A stretch of DNA of 64,000 nt. Source: Clostridiales bacterium. GTDB taxonomy: Bacteria; Bacillota; Clostridia; Saccharofermentanales; Saccharofermentanaceae. The position numbers and the translations under genes were made by a program. Positions 18,765-27,325 of the stretch are shown here, piece by piece (the stretch's first letter is position 1; the number at the start of each line of letters is the position of its first letter). Below the pieces are notes generated by a model. It searched no databases, was not told where the DNA came from, and saw only the letters and a list, made by a program, of their open reading frames with translations. The stretch spans positions 1-64,000 of the forward strand of contig JAGCGK010000151.1 of NCBI GenBank assembly GCA_017649645.1, in the 5' to 3' direction.

Positions 18765-19142
18765 GTATTTTTTATCAATTTGAAAAAATTCACCGCGTTA
18801 ACTGTGTCATTAGTCTTCGTTATCAATATTTATGCGGGTCAAAGATTGCTTTTCTATTCATAAGAATCAACTCTTTTCTTAAATCTCTTCGACGGATTTC
18901 TGATACCGGAATCCCATCCATCATACTTTAGAAAATTCGAAGCAATAGACGATGGTCATTTCGTTAATCTGCGCAATTCTACAAACAATGGTGACCAAAA
19001 TACCATTCCCGTAACTGCCGTCATAGGCCTGCTAGTCTCCGTTCAGAATAAATCATAAGACCAGACCGATCTGTTATGCAGATATTTTCTGTTGTTTTGT
19101 TTATAATATGGTTATTTGCTACCTAAGGAGATTAATCTGACA
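18765..19142. other. intergenic stretch without a supported gene
   Basis: This stretch lies between two divergent genes. It has no ORF with an RBS. A minus-strand frame of about 34 codons near 18.83-18.93 kb (start MMDGIPVSEIRRR) could be a scrap of a former gene. A TATAAT-like element at 19100-19105 may be the -10 of the downstream lipoprotein gene. Confidence 0.3.
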
Positions 19143-19667
19143 ATGAAACACCCTGCATTGCCTGTCACTTTATTAAAGAAGTCGATCACAGGAGCTGTTC
19201 TTTTTGCTGTTATTCTTTCCGTAACCGGATGCTTTGGCAGGGATGGTACTATTGGCATTTACGCCCATAACAGAAGCACCTTAAAGAAGTTAATAAATTA
19301 TATCGACGAGAATGACACGGAAGGTCTTTATGATCTTTTCTCCGAAGACAAGAAAAGTGATAAGAGCCTTATGGAACGTCTGGATGCAGTGTGCGATCTT
19401 TGGGATGAAGAAGATCTGACCGTAAAAAAGAAAAGGAGCACTTCCGGAGGCGGCGCCTACGACCACGGAAAATATACTTACTATGAAACACGCTATTATA
19501 TCAATGTGGAAAGTAGTGACGGCAAGGAATACGAGATCTATGTCTCTGAAGATTACATTAATAAGGGTGAACCTGAAATGGTCGGAATCAACATTATAGA
19601 AGTAAGAGACGAAGACGAGGACATCATTTTAAGCACGTATAAAGAAACTGACACTGTTCCGGATTGA
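19143..19667 (+). CDS. lipoprotein, DUF5104-like
   Basis: 174 aa. Lipobox SVTGC. The mature part starts with a short helix (KKLINYIDENDTEGLYDLFSEDKK) followed by strands (GKYTYYETRYYINV, YEIYVSEDYI), a plan seen in DUF5104-type Clostridia lipoproteins. AAGGAG is twelve bases before the ATG; a TTG further up (19116) overlaps the RBS region and is less likely. Function unknown. Confidence 0.65.
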   Translation: MKHPALPVTLLKKSITGAVLFAVILSVTGCFGRDGTIGIYAHNRSTLKKLINYIDENDTEGLYDLFSEDKKSDKSLMERLDAVCDLWDEEDLTVKKKRSTSGGGAYDHGKYTYYETRYYINVESSDGKEYEIYVSEDYINKGEPEMVGINIIEVRDEDEDIILSTYKETDTVPD

Positions 19668-19696
19668 ACAATGAACCATTGAATCTCTTGATATCA

Positions 19697-19933
19697 TTAC
19701 TCAGCCATAAAAAACTGCCGTCTCCGTCTGACGGAAAACATGACAGCCGAACTGCTCCCCTTAAGCGCATGAGGTGTCTCAACCACTTTCACGTTAAATA
19801 TCTTCTCGAATCTTCTTTTACCCAGAAGGTATCTGGGAAGCATATCCTCATCACCGGCGCGGCCGCCTGATATAGAAATAAAAGCTACTTTATCGCCCTC
19901 GTTCAATTTCGGCGGAATGATCAGTTCTTTCAT
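19697..19933 (-). pseudogene. N-terminal fragment of an LD-carboxypeptidase (S66) gene
   Basis: The first 65 residues (PPKLNEGDKVAFISISGG, RYLLGKRRFEKIFNVKV) match the start of S66 LD-carboxypeptidase/MccF-type proteins, which are normally about 300 aa. The frame ends after 78 codons, and the catalytic Ser, Glu and His region is absent. The start overlaps the stop of the preceding small gene (ATGA), so the 5' organisation is original and the 3' part has been deleted. Confidence 0.7.
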
Positions 19934-20127
19934 TTTGTTTCCTCCATTAATTCAAAGATCAGCATCTTTCCCCGTTCCAGACTATCGAAAGTAACACTGA
20001 TAATCGAATCTCCTGCGCTGATCCACAACAAACCGTCAGTCAGGCCATACCAATGAAGATGCTTCGCCTCTTCTCCCCACGAAACGATCATCCCGGGCTT
20101 TTTCAATGTGTAGTTAATCCTGAACAC
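19930..20127 (-). CDS. small protein resembling part of DUF5984
   Basis: 65 aa from a GTG with AGGAG seven bases upstream. It has the pattern VSWGEEAKHLHWYGLTDG followed by LWISAGD, similar to the N-terminal region of DUF5984 proteins, which are longer. It is translationally coupled to the LD-carboxypeptidase fragment. It may itself be truncated. Confidence 0.5.
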   Translation of the reverse strand: MFRINYTLKKPGMIVSWGEEAKHLHWYGLTDGLLWISAGDSIISVTFDSLERGKMLIFELMEETK

Positions 20128-20154
20128 GTTTTTACTCCTGATCTATGCTTCTAC

Positions 20155-21132
20155 TCATTCTTCCTGGATCATGTATTCATATTCACCACCATAGATACTA
20201 TCAAAGAAAAACTTGAAGTCATAGGTGATACCGGATGACAATTCAGAATCAGGGTTGAATGCTTCCCATGAATCTTTTATGTTGGCGGCAAACCCTTCTT
20301 CATCAGAAAAGGCGAACCACTTAACTTCACATTGTTTCTGCTTCTCATATCCGGACCAGTATCCGTTCACTTGAGTTTCGTATTCTTCGATGGTATTAAG
20401 TCTTTCGAAAGAAGAATCGTAGAGCCAAGTCCGGATCGTTTTGTCATCGTCATTAACACTGATCGCAGCGCCGCCGATATAATCTTCAATGACCGCATCG
20501 CCGAAGGAGTAAGAATAGAATCCAATGTATTTATCAGCCCATCCCGCACTTGCATAGTCACTTATCAGATAGTAATACTCATTATCTTTTTTGTAGCAGT
20601 CATATACCATGATGCCGGGTTCGGCCAGGTTGTAAAAATCTCCTGAACCGTCGCCGTCATTCGTCCCACTATTTTTATATTCCAGATTAACCAGATCAGT
20701 ATAATCTTCCGAGATCTCATATACTTTAGTATAGGAATAAGCTCCGGTACCCTGACATGCCGTAAGGAGCACTTCCAGCCTTCCGTTATGGTTCAGATCA
20801 GCAACGGCACATACCGTTATCGGCAGGATAGAATCATCAGTAAGAAAATCGCTATACAGATCATCATATTTTTCCAAGATAAGCTCCAGCTGGGAATCAG
20901 CCCTGATCATGGTATCTGCTGATTCAGGTGCCTGTTTAGTACTGACAATTTCTTCTGTTTCAGATGTCTGTTTAGTACCAGCAGTTTCTTCAGACTCCGA
21001 ATAAACGCCGGAACTCTCAGCGACTGTTCCGCATGAAGTTAATAATGAAGTTAATAGCAAAATGCTCAAAACAGCTGCCGTAAGCCCGGCAGATCTCTTT
21101 AAACTGTTCTTCTTCAGCCTTTTTCCTGACAT
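20155..21132 (-). CDS. lipoprotein of unknown function
   Basis: 325 aa. Lipobox LLTSC (Cys34), then a low-complexity linker (SEETAGTKQTSETEEIVSTK). The mature domain has DLNHNGRLEVLLTACQGTG, a pattern like the repeat of FG-GAP/VCBS-like periplasmic domains with an acidic calcium-like loop (D-x-N-x-N-G-x-x-E). A related domain (LHDLDGDGRDELLIG) appears in the lipoprotein at 54.5-55.0 kb. Function unknown. Confidence 0.7.
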   Translation of the reverse strand: MSGKRLKKNSLKRSAGLTAAVLSILLLTSLLTSCGTVAESSGVYSESEETAGTKQTSETEEIVSTKQAPESADTMIRADSQLELILEKYDDLYSDFLTDDSILPITVCAVADLNHNGRLEVLLTACQGTGAYSYTKVYEISEDYTDLVNLEYKNSGTNDGDGSGDFYNLAEPGIMVYDCYKKDNEYYYLISDYASAGWADKYIGFYSYSFGDAVIEDYIGGAAISVNDDDKTIRTWLYDSSFERLNTIEEYETQVNGYWSGYEKQKQCEVKWFAFSDEEGFAANIKDSWEAFNPDSELSSGITYDFKFFFDSIYGGEYEYMIQEE

Positions 21133-21149
21133 TTATTATTCCCTTCTGC

Positions 21150-21656
21150 TTAGTCATGCTTGCTGCTGATTTTCAACCACTCGTCCGCTTCAGGACGGGA
21201 TCTGAAGACATGTGTGTTTTTCTGAGAATATTTATCTATCAGAGATAATACGACCGGACGGTTTTCTTTCTCATATTTTTCGACTAGTTTTACCAATTCC
21301 GGATCAAGACTCTGTTCTATCCAAGGAGCATCAGTGCGCACTTTCCCGACACGCTCTTTGATTCCGTTCATACATTCATCAAGACTATAATCCAGAAAGA
21401 TTATCGTATCACAAGTTTTAAATCTCACCTCATATGTTCTGCTGAAATCTCCATCAACGATCCATTGATTCCCTTGTAATATTTCATCCAACTTCTGATC
21501 AAACTCCGCTCTTGAAATATGTGACTTGTCAGATCTCCACCATATATTGTCAAGATGAACCAACGGTAATCCTGTAACTTCCTGAAGTTTCCTTGAAAAA
21601 GTACTCTTGCCGCTTCCGGAACATCCCAGAACTATGATCTTATGACCTATTTCCAT
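21150..21656 (-). CDS. P-loop nucleotide kinase-like protein (topology-modulation family)
   Basis: 168 aa. Walker A LGCSGSGKST (10-19). The following VHLDNIWWRSDKS is characteristic of the FlaR/topology-modulation-protein group of adenylate-kinase-like proteins, with WIVDGDFSRTYEVRF as a second landmark. AGGAGG precedes the ATG. It is 17 bases upstream of the lipoprotein gene at 20155-21132. Actual substrate unknown. Confidence 0.8.
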   Translation of the reverse strand: MEIGHKIIVLGCSGSGKSTFSRKLQEVTGLPLVHLDNIWWRSDKSHISRAEFDQKLDEILQGNQWIVDGDFSRTYEVRFKTCDTIIFLDYSLDECMNGIKERVGKVRTDAPWIEQSLDPELVKLVEKYEKENRPVVLSLIDKYSQKNTHVFRSRPEADEWLKISSKHD

Positions 21657-21751
21657 ACTCCCTCCTACAAAAACTTCGATCTGTCTTGGTCAGTTAAATT
21701 CTTAATAAAACAGTGAAAGACCGGCGATTATCCAATAAAGATTTGTACTCT

Positions 21752-22507
21752 TTATGTACTTTCGAGTTTTCCCTTCTTAACCGCCATGATCATAACGTAG
21801 ACCGGGAAAACCATGCTGATCACGGCCTGCAAGAAAAGCGCCGTAATACCGATGGAGTTTGAGAAATCCGATGCTGTTTTACCCTGGTACATGGTCTGGT
21901 AAGAAATACATAAGCAGAAAGAAAACACCGCACTCCAGACGAGATTTACGATCTCAAATATCCATGCCAGAGGGATGATCTTTTCCGTCTTCCTGTTCTT
22001 ATAGAAAATAATGATCAATATAACGGTAACTGCGGCACCGATAACAAAACTGTCTATAGCGTTTACCGTATTTGACCACATGAGCATGTCTTGTCCGGAC
22101 ATTCCCAAACTGTTGAACGCTACATTAATGGCGATCCTGGCAACGATATTAAGTACCGGCAGGATAAGTAAAGGAATGTATATAAGCTTCTTACCGTAAT
22201 TCCTGTGAATGAAGATGCACATGCATAGCGGAGTTGCGATCGTGATGACCATCTGAATGATGTTGTTGGCTAGGACAAAATTGAAATACGCATCAGCACC
22301 ACTGAACCGTGCAATCAAGGTTGATGCACATTCCAGCAGACTAGCGAAGGAGGTTAACACGAAAGATAATCCTAATATCCTCGTGGACTTTGTTTTACTG
22401 AATAATATGATGAATCCGAACACCGCAATGGCCAGATAGATTGCCGGCCTGACAAAGTAAAACAGAATATACTGAAACTTCATCATGAATTCGATCTGAT
22501 CGTTCAT
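21752..22507 (-). CDS. seven-helix membrane protein of unknown function
   Basis: 251 aa with seven evident transmembrane segments and short loops. No active-site motif was recognised. The spacing of the helices is like bacterial 7TM receptor-type membrane modules, but no soluble domain is attached. The RBS is AGGGGG seven bases before the ATG. Confidence 0.6.
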   Translation of the reverse strand: MNDQIEFMMKFQYILFYFVRPAIYLAIAVFGFIILFSKTKSTRILGLSFVLTSFASLLECASTLIARFSGADAYFNFVLANNIIQMVITIATPLCMCIFIHRNYGKKLIYIPLLILPVLNIVARIAINVAFNSLGMSGQDMLMWSNTVNAIDSFVIGAAVTVILIIIFYKNRKTEKIIPLAWIFEIVNLVWSAVFSFCLCISYQTMYQGKTASDFSNSIGITALFLQAVISMVFPVYVMIMAVKKGKLEST

Positions 22508-22603
22508 AAACTATCCCCCTTAGGTTACTCCCACGCCGAATTATAGCATACAGTTATATAATCCATACAACGGTATCATATTACCTGTTGATATTATACT
22601 CCA

Positions 22604-22744
22604 TTAAGGTGTAACACTTTTTCCACCGCAGTCCAGTAAGCCAAGAGCTCCGAAAGTGTACTTCCAGTTCGTCGGGTTTGTCGATCTTACAAGATCTCGT
22701 CAGACTTCCTTGCGGATCTTTTTAAGCACATCTTTGGTTGTCAT
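22604..22744 (-). pseudogene. small ORF interrupted by an in-frame TGA
   Basis: AAGGAG lies seven bases before ATG (22744). The frame reads MTTKDVLKKIRKEV, then TGA (22700-22702), then continues open for 31 codons (RDLVRSTNPTNWKYTFGALG ... GGKSVTP) to TAA. The part after the TGA looks like real protein. It may be a nonsense-inactivated small gene; a 14-residue product from the first part is also possible. Confidence 0.35.
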
Positions 22745-22904
22745 AGTCGAACTCCTTTTTTGGTTTTGATGATTCGATTTTGCGCCTTGGGAATTCCGAG
22801 TACAAGAAACGCGCTGTTGCTTTAGAGAACAGGCAACTTTAAAGAACGTGCACCCTTAGAGCACGCGTAGTTTTTAATTACGAAGAGAAAGATCCTTTCT
22901 CTTC

Positions 22905-23447
22905 TTAAGCTTCGTCCAAGATGACTGACGGGTACATGCCCCAGTGGAAGAGGACCTGATCCAAATTGGTGATCTTGGTTATCATCCATTCGCCGTCGAT
23001 CTTTTTGAGCGTGATCCTGCCTTCGAATGTGATCGTCCTGTCGCAGGCCTTGAGCTGTTCTATCAGCTCATCGGCGTTGTTGTATTCTTCATCGGCGGTG
23101 ACACGCTGGTAATCGACGAGCTCATATGTCAGTTTGACAGTGGTACGGTTATCCTCGATCTCGATCTCTTTAGGGTCGTAGGTGACCTTTATGGTCGAGG
23201 AGATCGTCTCGAACCAGTCATTTAATTTCTCTACGTGATATTCATTGGAAATAAGGTTGACATGATACTCTTTGATCTCATCGTTATTGAAATCAGAGAG
23301 GGCGATGACGGCGTCTTCGTCACATGTCTGAAGGGCTTTCTCGTAGTCCTTGATGACAGATTCGATCTTGGACTTATTACCGCAACCTGCTATTCCGGCA
23401 ACCATTGCCAGACAAAGAACAACGGATACAACTTTTGTAAGTTTCAT
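22905..23447 (-). CDS. DUF-type lipoprotein
   Basis: 180 aa from the ATG with AAGGAGG five bases upstream; longer in-frame starts lie upstream of this RBS. Lipobox IAGC. The mature part is a NTF2-like/cystatin-like single domain: helical start (SVIKDYEKALQTCDEDAVIA) then strands (TTVKLTYELVDYQRV, GRITLKKIDGEWMITKI). Such lipoproteins are common in Clostridia and uncharacterised. Confidence 0.7.
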   Translation of the reverse strand: MKLTKVVSVVLCLAMVAGIAGCGNKSKIESVIKDYEKALQTCDEDAVIALSDFNNDEIKEYHVNLISNEYHVEKLNDWFETISSTIKVTYDPKEIEIEDNRTTVKLTYELVDYQRVTADEEYNNADELIEQLKACDRTITFEGRITLKKIDGEWMITKITNLDQVLFHWGMYPSVILDEA

Positions 23448-23678
23448 TCTATCCTCCTTAAAGGATCCTGCGGAAGGCCCGCAGACGGGCATATGCTTAT
23501 CTGACATACTAGAGCGTAACATATATAATTTTTATTTACAATATTCCCGAAAATATGATAAAGATACACTTTTGTGCCGTTTGTATGCATCACAATAATA
23601 ATCTAAAGATATATAACAAGCGGTTATTGGAGATAATATCCGTCTTTTGGTCTTTGCCGCAGATATTCGGTGGGGTGT

Positions 23679-23881
23679 ATGGGAAGAATCAAGTTTTTTG
23701 CCGTGATCATGGCAGCCGTTATGCTGATGCCGGTGCTGGCGTTCTGTTCGTCTGGGGCGAAAAAAACCCCGAGATAAAAGCAAGTGATCCGTGGAAGGCC
23801 GATCCTGACGGGAAGACTTTGCATCTGGCCACAGTGCTGGCCAAAAACGGCAATCACATACCTATTGGCTTGGTATTTTAA
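23679..23881 (+). pseudogene. lipoprotein gene broken by a frameshift at an A7 run
   Basis: ATG at 23679 starts a clear lipoprotein signal (MGRIKFFAVIMAAVML ... VLAFCSSGAKK) that ends at a TAA at 23775-23777, 32 codons in. Directly after an A7 run (23760-23766), another frame continues EIKASDPWKADPDGK and so on to a stop at 23881. One extra A would join both parts into a peptide of about 67 residues. Either a pseudogene or a sequencing error in a homopolymer. Confidence 0.5.
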
Positions 23882-23991
23882 CGCCGACACAAGTAACGTA
23901 CCTTACGATTTAGTATTCAGTTGTCAATGTTCGGTGAGAAGGATTGAGCCCTTTGAAAGGCTCCTTGTTGTGTCCTCTCACCTTTACTGCA

Positions 23992-25281
23992 CTACATATT
24001 CAGGCTGTTATCATTCAGGAAGAAATCATACAATCCCATAAATGTTATTCCATGCTCATTTCTCCATAGTGGTGTAGTTCCATTAACCACTATTATCTTC
24101 TTGAAAGAGTCAGGAATCCTTATAAGCGAGGCCTGCTCCCCATCATTTTTTTCCTGTGTTGGAAGAGCAAAGGCTGATTGTATATAATATCTCTCGCTCC
24201 CTCGGTTAATCACAAAATCAACCTCAAGCTGTTTTCGGGTATTTTTACCATTCTCGGGAATTCTTGTTTCTACAACACCTACATCGACGTTATACCCTCG
24301 ATAGATCAATTCATTGTAGATAGCATTCTCCATCAGATGAGTTTCTTCATATTGTCGAAAATTTAGTAATGAATTTCTAAGTCCGAGATCGGTGTAGTAA
24401 TACTTTGAAGGCGTCCCTATATATTTTCGTCCCTTAATATCATAACGTTCAGCTTTTTGAATAATAAAACTCTCCTGTAAATACGCGAGATAACTTGAAA
24501 TAGTAGGCATAGTGATGCCTTTATTCCCTTTACTTTTAAACGTATCTGATATCTTTTGGGCATTTGTGAGCGAGCCTATTGCAGAAGCAAGCAATTTCAT
24601 CAGTTCTTCCATACCTACTTCATCCCTTATGCCATATCGCTCAACTATATCTCTCAGATATATTTCCCTGTTAAGTCTTTCGAGATATGAGCTTTTACTT
24701 TCCTCATCCGGCTCCTCCAATATGTGAGGCAGTCCGCCATAATATAAATATTCCTGCCAGGCATCCTGCTTATCCTTACCTGATACCGGATAGAACTCTG
24801 AGAATGAAAGTGGCGCAATATGTATTTCATCACCACGCCCTCTGAATTCTGTCATTATATCTGAAGAAAGAAATTTTGAATTGCTTCCGGTCACATAAAC
24901 ATCGACATTATTTTTTCTGAGAAGCCCGTTCAACACTCCGTACAGTCTTATAGGAACATCCGGATTCTTCATTTCCTCTTTAGAAATGGCATACTGTGCT
25001 TCATCTATGAAAACATAGTAATTCTGTTTACTGTCCTTAATACGCGCTTTAATATATTCATATAGTCTATGAGGATCGCAATATTGAGCATAATCATCAT
25101 CATCTAACGGGATGGCTATGATATTATCTTCCGATACACCGGAACCTATCAGATGATCATAGAACAAATTGAAGAGAAGATACGATTTTCCGCACCTTCT
25201 GACACCTGTTATTATCTTTATCAACCCGTTATTCTTGCGTTTTATGAGTCTGCTAAGATAAATATCTCTATTGATTACCAT
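23992..25281 (-). CDS. AAA ATPase of the DUF4143 type, copy 2
   Basis: 429 aa from the ATG seven bases after GGAG; an upstream TTG at 25314 has no RBS. Walker A GVRRCGKSYL, Walker B YYVFIDEAQYA, TGSNSKFLSSD, winged helix (TISSYLAYLQESFII), and the DUF4143 domain with the nuclease-like core YRGYNVDVGVVETR ... KQLEVDFVINRG. It is the same family as the gene at 17461-18702 but clearly diverged, so not a recent duplication. G+C-rich words (GGGCGCC, GCGCCATTT) recur in its 5' region and may be operator sites. Confidence 0.88.
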   Translation of the reverse strand: MVINRDIYLSRLIKRKNNGLIKIITGVRRCGKSYLLFNLFYDHLIGSGVSEDNIIAIPLDDDDYAQYCDPHRLYEYIKARIKDSKQNYYVFIDEAQYAISKEEMKNPDVPIRLYGVLNGLLRKNNVDVYVTGSNSKFLSSDIMTEFRGRGDEIHIAPLSFSEFYPVSGKDKQDAWQEYLYYGGLPHILEEPDEESKSSYLERLNREIYLRDIVERYGIRDEVGMEELMKLLASAIGSLTNAQKISDTFKSKGNKGITMPTISSYLAYLQESFIIQKAERYDIKGRKYIGTPSKYYYTDLGLRNSLLNFRQYEETHLMENAIYNELIYRGYNVDVGVVETRIPENGKNTRKQLEVDFVINRGSERYYIQSAFALPTQEKNDGEQASLIRIPDSFKKIIVVNGTTPLWRNEHGITFMGLYDFFLNDNSLNM

Positions 25282-25314
25282 TTTTGCGCTCCATTTTAGA
25301 TTTTTGGCGCCCAA

Positions 25315-25561
25315 TCCACTTTCCTAAAATATATCACAGATTCATCTGATTTACAACTGCCATTTTATATTTACGAACAATGCGCCATTTTTCTAAAATA
25401 CAGATGCGTGTTTTAATATGCCCTATGGGCGGATTATCCGATGATCTTCTATACTAAGTTATTAATTCCTAAACTTACAAATGTTATTCTATCACACGAC
25501 ACAACAGTGGTTATTTGTTACAGTCTTACAAAACCTTACTTATCTTATATTGAACACGGAC
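25315..25561. other. intergenic stretch upstream of the DUF4143 ATPase
   Basis: No supported gene. Near 25315-25400 the words GCGCC and TTTTCTAAAAT/TTTCCTAAAAT are repeated close to the ATPase start, which is compatible with autoregulation (inference). The rest is A+T-rich. Confidence 0.3.
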
Positions 25562-25593
25562 AAAAGCGCCCTGAATATGGGCATTCAGGGCGC
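25562..25593 (-). terminator. lysS terminator
   Basis: A perfect 11-bp stem, GCGCCCTGAAT / ATTCAGGGCGC (25566-25576 with 25583-25593), a 6-base loop, and TTTTG on the minus strand. It lies about 80 bases past the lysS stop. Confidence 0.85.
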
Positions 25594-25616
25594 AAGTCTA
25601 CGATTATTTGTTTGTA

Positions 25617-25660
25617 TTGTTGGCATCCTAATTGGCATCCTAACAGCACTTAAAAGTGCT
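25617..25660. repeat. short direct repeat and hairpin between lysS and its terminator
   Basis: TTGGCATCC occurs twice 12 bases apart (25620-25628 and 25632-25640), followed by the hairpin AGCACT-TAAA-AGTGCT (25645-25660). There is no gene here. Short repeats like this can mark an old integration junction, but no integrase is seen. Confidence 0.4.
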
Positions 25661-25673
25661 AAAAGCCAATATA

Positions 25674-27230
25674 TCAGTTCAAGGACTTAAGTGTCGGGAA
25701 GAGCAATACGTCCCTGATGCTCGGGCTGTCAGTAAGGAGCATAACGAGACGATCGATTCCGTAACCGATACCGCCCGTAGGTGGCATACCGATCTCGAGA
25801 GCATTGAGGAAGTCTTCGTCCGTGTGGTTTGCTTCTTCGTCTCCTGCTGCGAAAGCCGCATCCTGAGCAGCGAATCTCTCACGCTGGTCGATCGGATCGT
25901 TGAGCTCAGAATATGCGTTGCACATTTCCCATGTGTTGATGAAGAGCTCGAATCTCTCTACCTTTGAAGGATCAGTCGGCTTCTTCTTTGTAAGAGGAGA
26001 GATCTCGATCGGGTGATCCATGATGAATGTCGGCTGGATGAGTTTCTCTTCACAATATGTCTCGAAAAAGAGGTTGATGATGTCGCCTCTCTTGTGACGG
26101 TCCTCGAATTCGATGTGATGCTCCTTGGCAAGTGCCTTAGCCTCTTCGTCGGTCTTGATCTCATCGAAGTCGATGCCTGCGTACTTCTTGATAGCATCGT
26201 TCATTGTAAGACGCTCGAAAGGTTTACCAAAGTCGATCTCGATATCTCCGTACTTGATAAGTGTTGTGCCGCAGACCTTCTCTGCGAGGTAACGGAACAT
26301 GCTCTCTGTAAGCTCCATCATGCCGTAGTAGTCTGTGTATGCCTGATAAAGCTCCATGAGTGTGAACTCAGGGTTATGTCTTGTGTCTACGCCTTCGTTT
26401 CTGAATACACGGCCGATCTCATATACTCTCTCGAGGCCGCCTACGATAAGACGCTTCAGGTAAAGCTCAAGGGAGATACGGAGCTTAACGTCCTCGTCGA
26501 GGGCGTTGTAATGTGTCTCGAACGGACGGGCTGCCGCACCGCCGGCGTTACTTACGAGCATTGGAGTCTCAACTTCCATGAAGTTCCTGCCGTCGAGGAA
26601 GTTTCTGATCTCTTTGATGATCTGGGAACGCTTTACGAAGGTGTCCTTAACCTCAGGGTTAACGATGAGGTCGAGGTAACGCTGACGATAACGCATGTCG
26701 GTGTTCGTAAGGCCGTGGTGCTTCTCAGGAAGGACCTGAAGGCTCTTAGAAAGAAGTGTCAGGGACTCAACGTGGATGGAGACCTCGCCGGTCTTTGTTC
26801 TGAAGAGGTAGCCCTTCGCACCGAGGATATCGCCGATATCGTACTTCTTGAATGCCTGGTAGTCGTCAACGCCCAGAGCGTCGCGTGTTACATAAAGCTG
26901 GATGTTGCCCTGAAGATCGCTGATGGTAGCGAAAGAAGCCTTACCCATGACTCTTTTAAGGAGCATACGTCCTGCAACGGAAACTTCGATACGGTTTCCT
27001 TCGTGGAGGATCTTGAGCTGCTCTGCGGATGCCTCTTCGTCGAGGTCTAAGTCGAGCTGTGCTTTGAGGTTGGCATCGAGTTCTTCGAACTTGTTCTTCG
27101 CGTCAAGAGAGTGATATGTCACATCGTATTTTGTGATCTGGAACGGGTCCTTGCCCTCAGCCTGCATTGCTGCGAGCTTTTCCTTCCTGATCTTGATCTG
27201 CTCATTAACGTTTATCTCGTTTTCTGCCAT
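25674..27230 (-). CDS. lysS: lysyl-tRNA synthetase, class II
   Basis: 518 aa, usual length. An N-terminal OB-fold anticodon domain (IEVSVAGRMLLKRVMGKASF) comes before the class II catalytic core. Motif 2 is FRNEGVDTRHNPEFTLMEL and motif 3 GGIGYGIDRLVMLL. Activates Lys and charges tRNA-Lys. AAGGAG lies eight bases before the ATG. It follows greA by about 95 bases on the same strand with a hairpin between, so it may be separately controlled. No T-box leader is evident in that short gap. Confidence 0.97.
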   Translation of the reverse strand: MAENEINVNEQIKIRKEKLAAMQAEGKDPFQITKYDVTYHSLDAKNKFEELDANLKAQLDLDLDEEASAEQLKILHEGNRIEVSVAGRMLLKRVMGKASFATISDLQGNIQLYVTRDALGVDDYQAFKKYDIGDILGAKGYLFRTKTGEVSIHVESLTLLSKSLQVLPEKHHGLTNTDMRYRQRYLDLIVNPEVKDTFVKRSQIIKEIRNFLDGRNFMEVETPMLVSNAGGAAARPFETHYNALDEDVKLRISLELYLKRLIVGGLERVYEIGRVFRNEGVDTRHNPEFTLMELYQAYTDYYGMMELTESMFRYLAEKVCGTTLIKYGDIEIDFGKPFERLTMNDAIKKYAGIDFDEIKTDEEAKALAKEHHIEFEDRHKRGDIINLFFETYCEEKLIQPTFIMDHPIEISPLTKKKPTDPSKVERFELFINTWEMCNAYSELNDPIDQRERFAAQDAAFAAGDEEANHTDEDFLNALEIGMPPTGGIGYGIDRLVMLLTDSPSIRDVLLFPTLKSLN

Positions 27231-27260
27231 TTTCGTAGCTCCTTATAATAATATTTCTCG

Positions 27261-27298
27261 AAAAAGAGAAAGCGCGTGAGTTTCGATCCTTACGCGCT
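27261..27298 (-). terminator. hairpin/terminator between greA and lysS
   Basis: Stem AGCGCGT / ACGCGCT (27271-27277 with 27292-27298) followed on the minus strand by TTCTCTTTTT. A TTCTCGAAAA word (27255-27264) overlaps the T tract, between the hairpin and the lysS RBS. Confidence 0.6.
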
Positions 27299-27325
27299 TT
27301 TTCGAAAAGAATCAGTCTTATTAAA

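Noticed and set aside
22700..22702. Selenocysteine or recoded TGA
   Set aside because: No SECIS-like stem-loop seen after the codon and the ORF is too short to judge; treated as a nonsense or natural stop.
23624..23890. Minus-strand ORF opposite the broken lipoprotein
   Set aside because: No RBS and no recognisable protein; the plus strand has a clear lipoprotein signal.
25617..25660. Integrase attachment site at the lysS 3' end
   Set aside because: There is a 9-base direct repeat but no integrase, no second att copy and no bounded element; kept only as a repeat.
27231..27325. T-box or other riboswitch before lysS
   Set aside because: The gap is under 100 bases and only holds a simple hairpin; no T-box motif or specifier loop seen.
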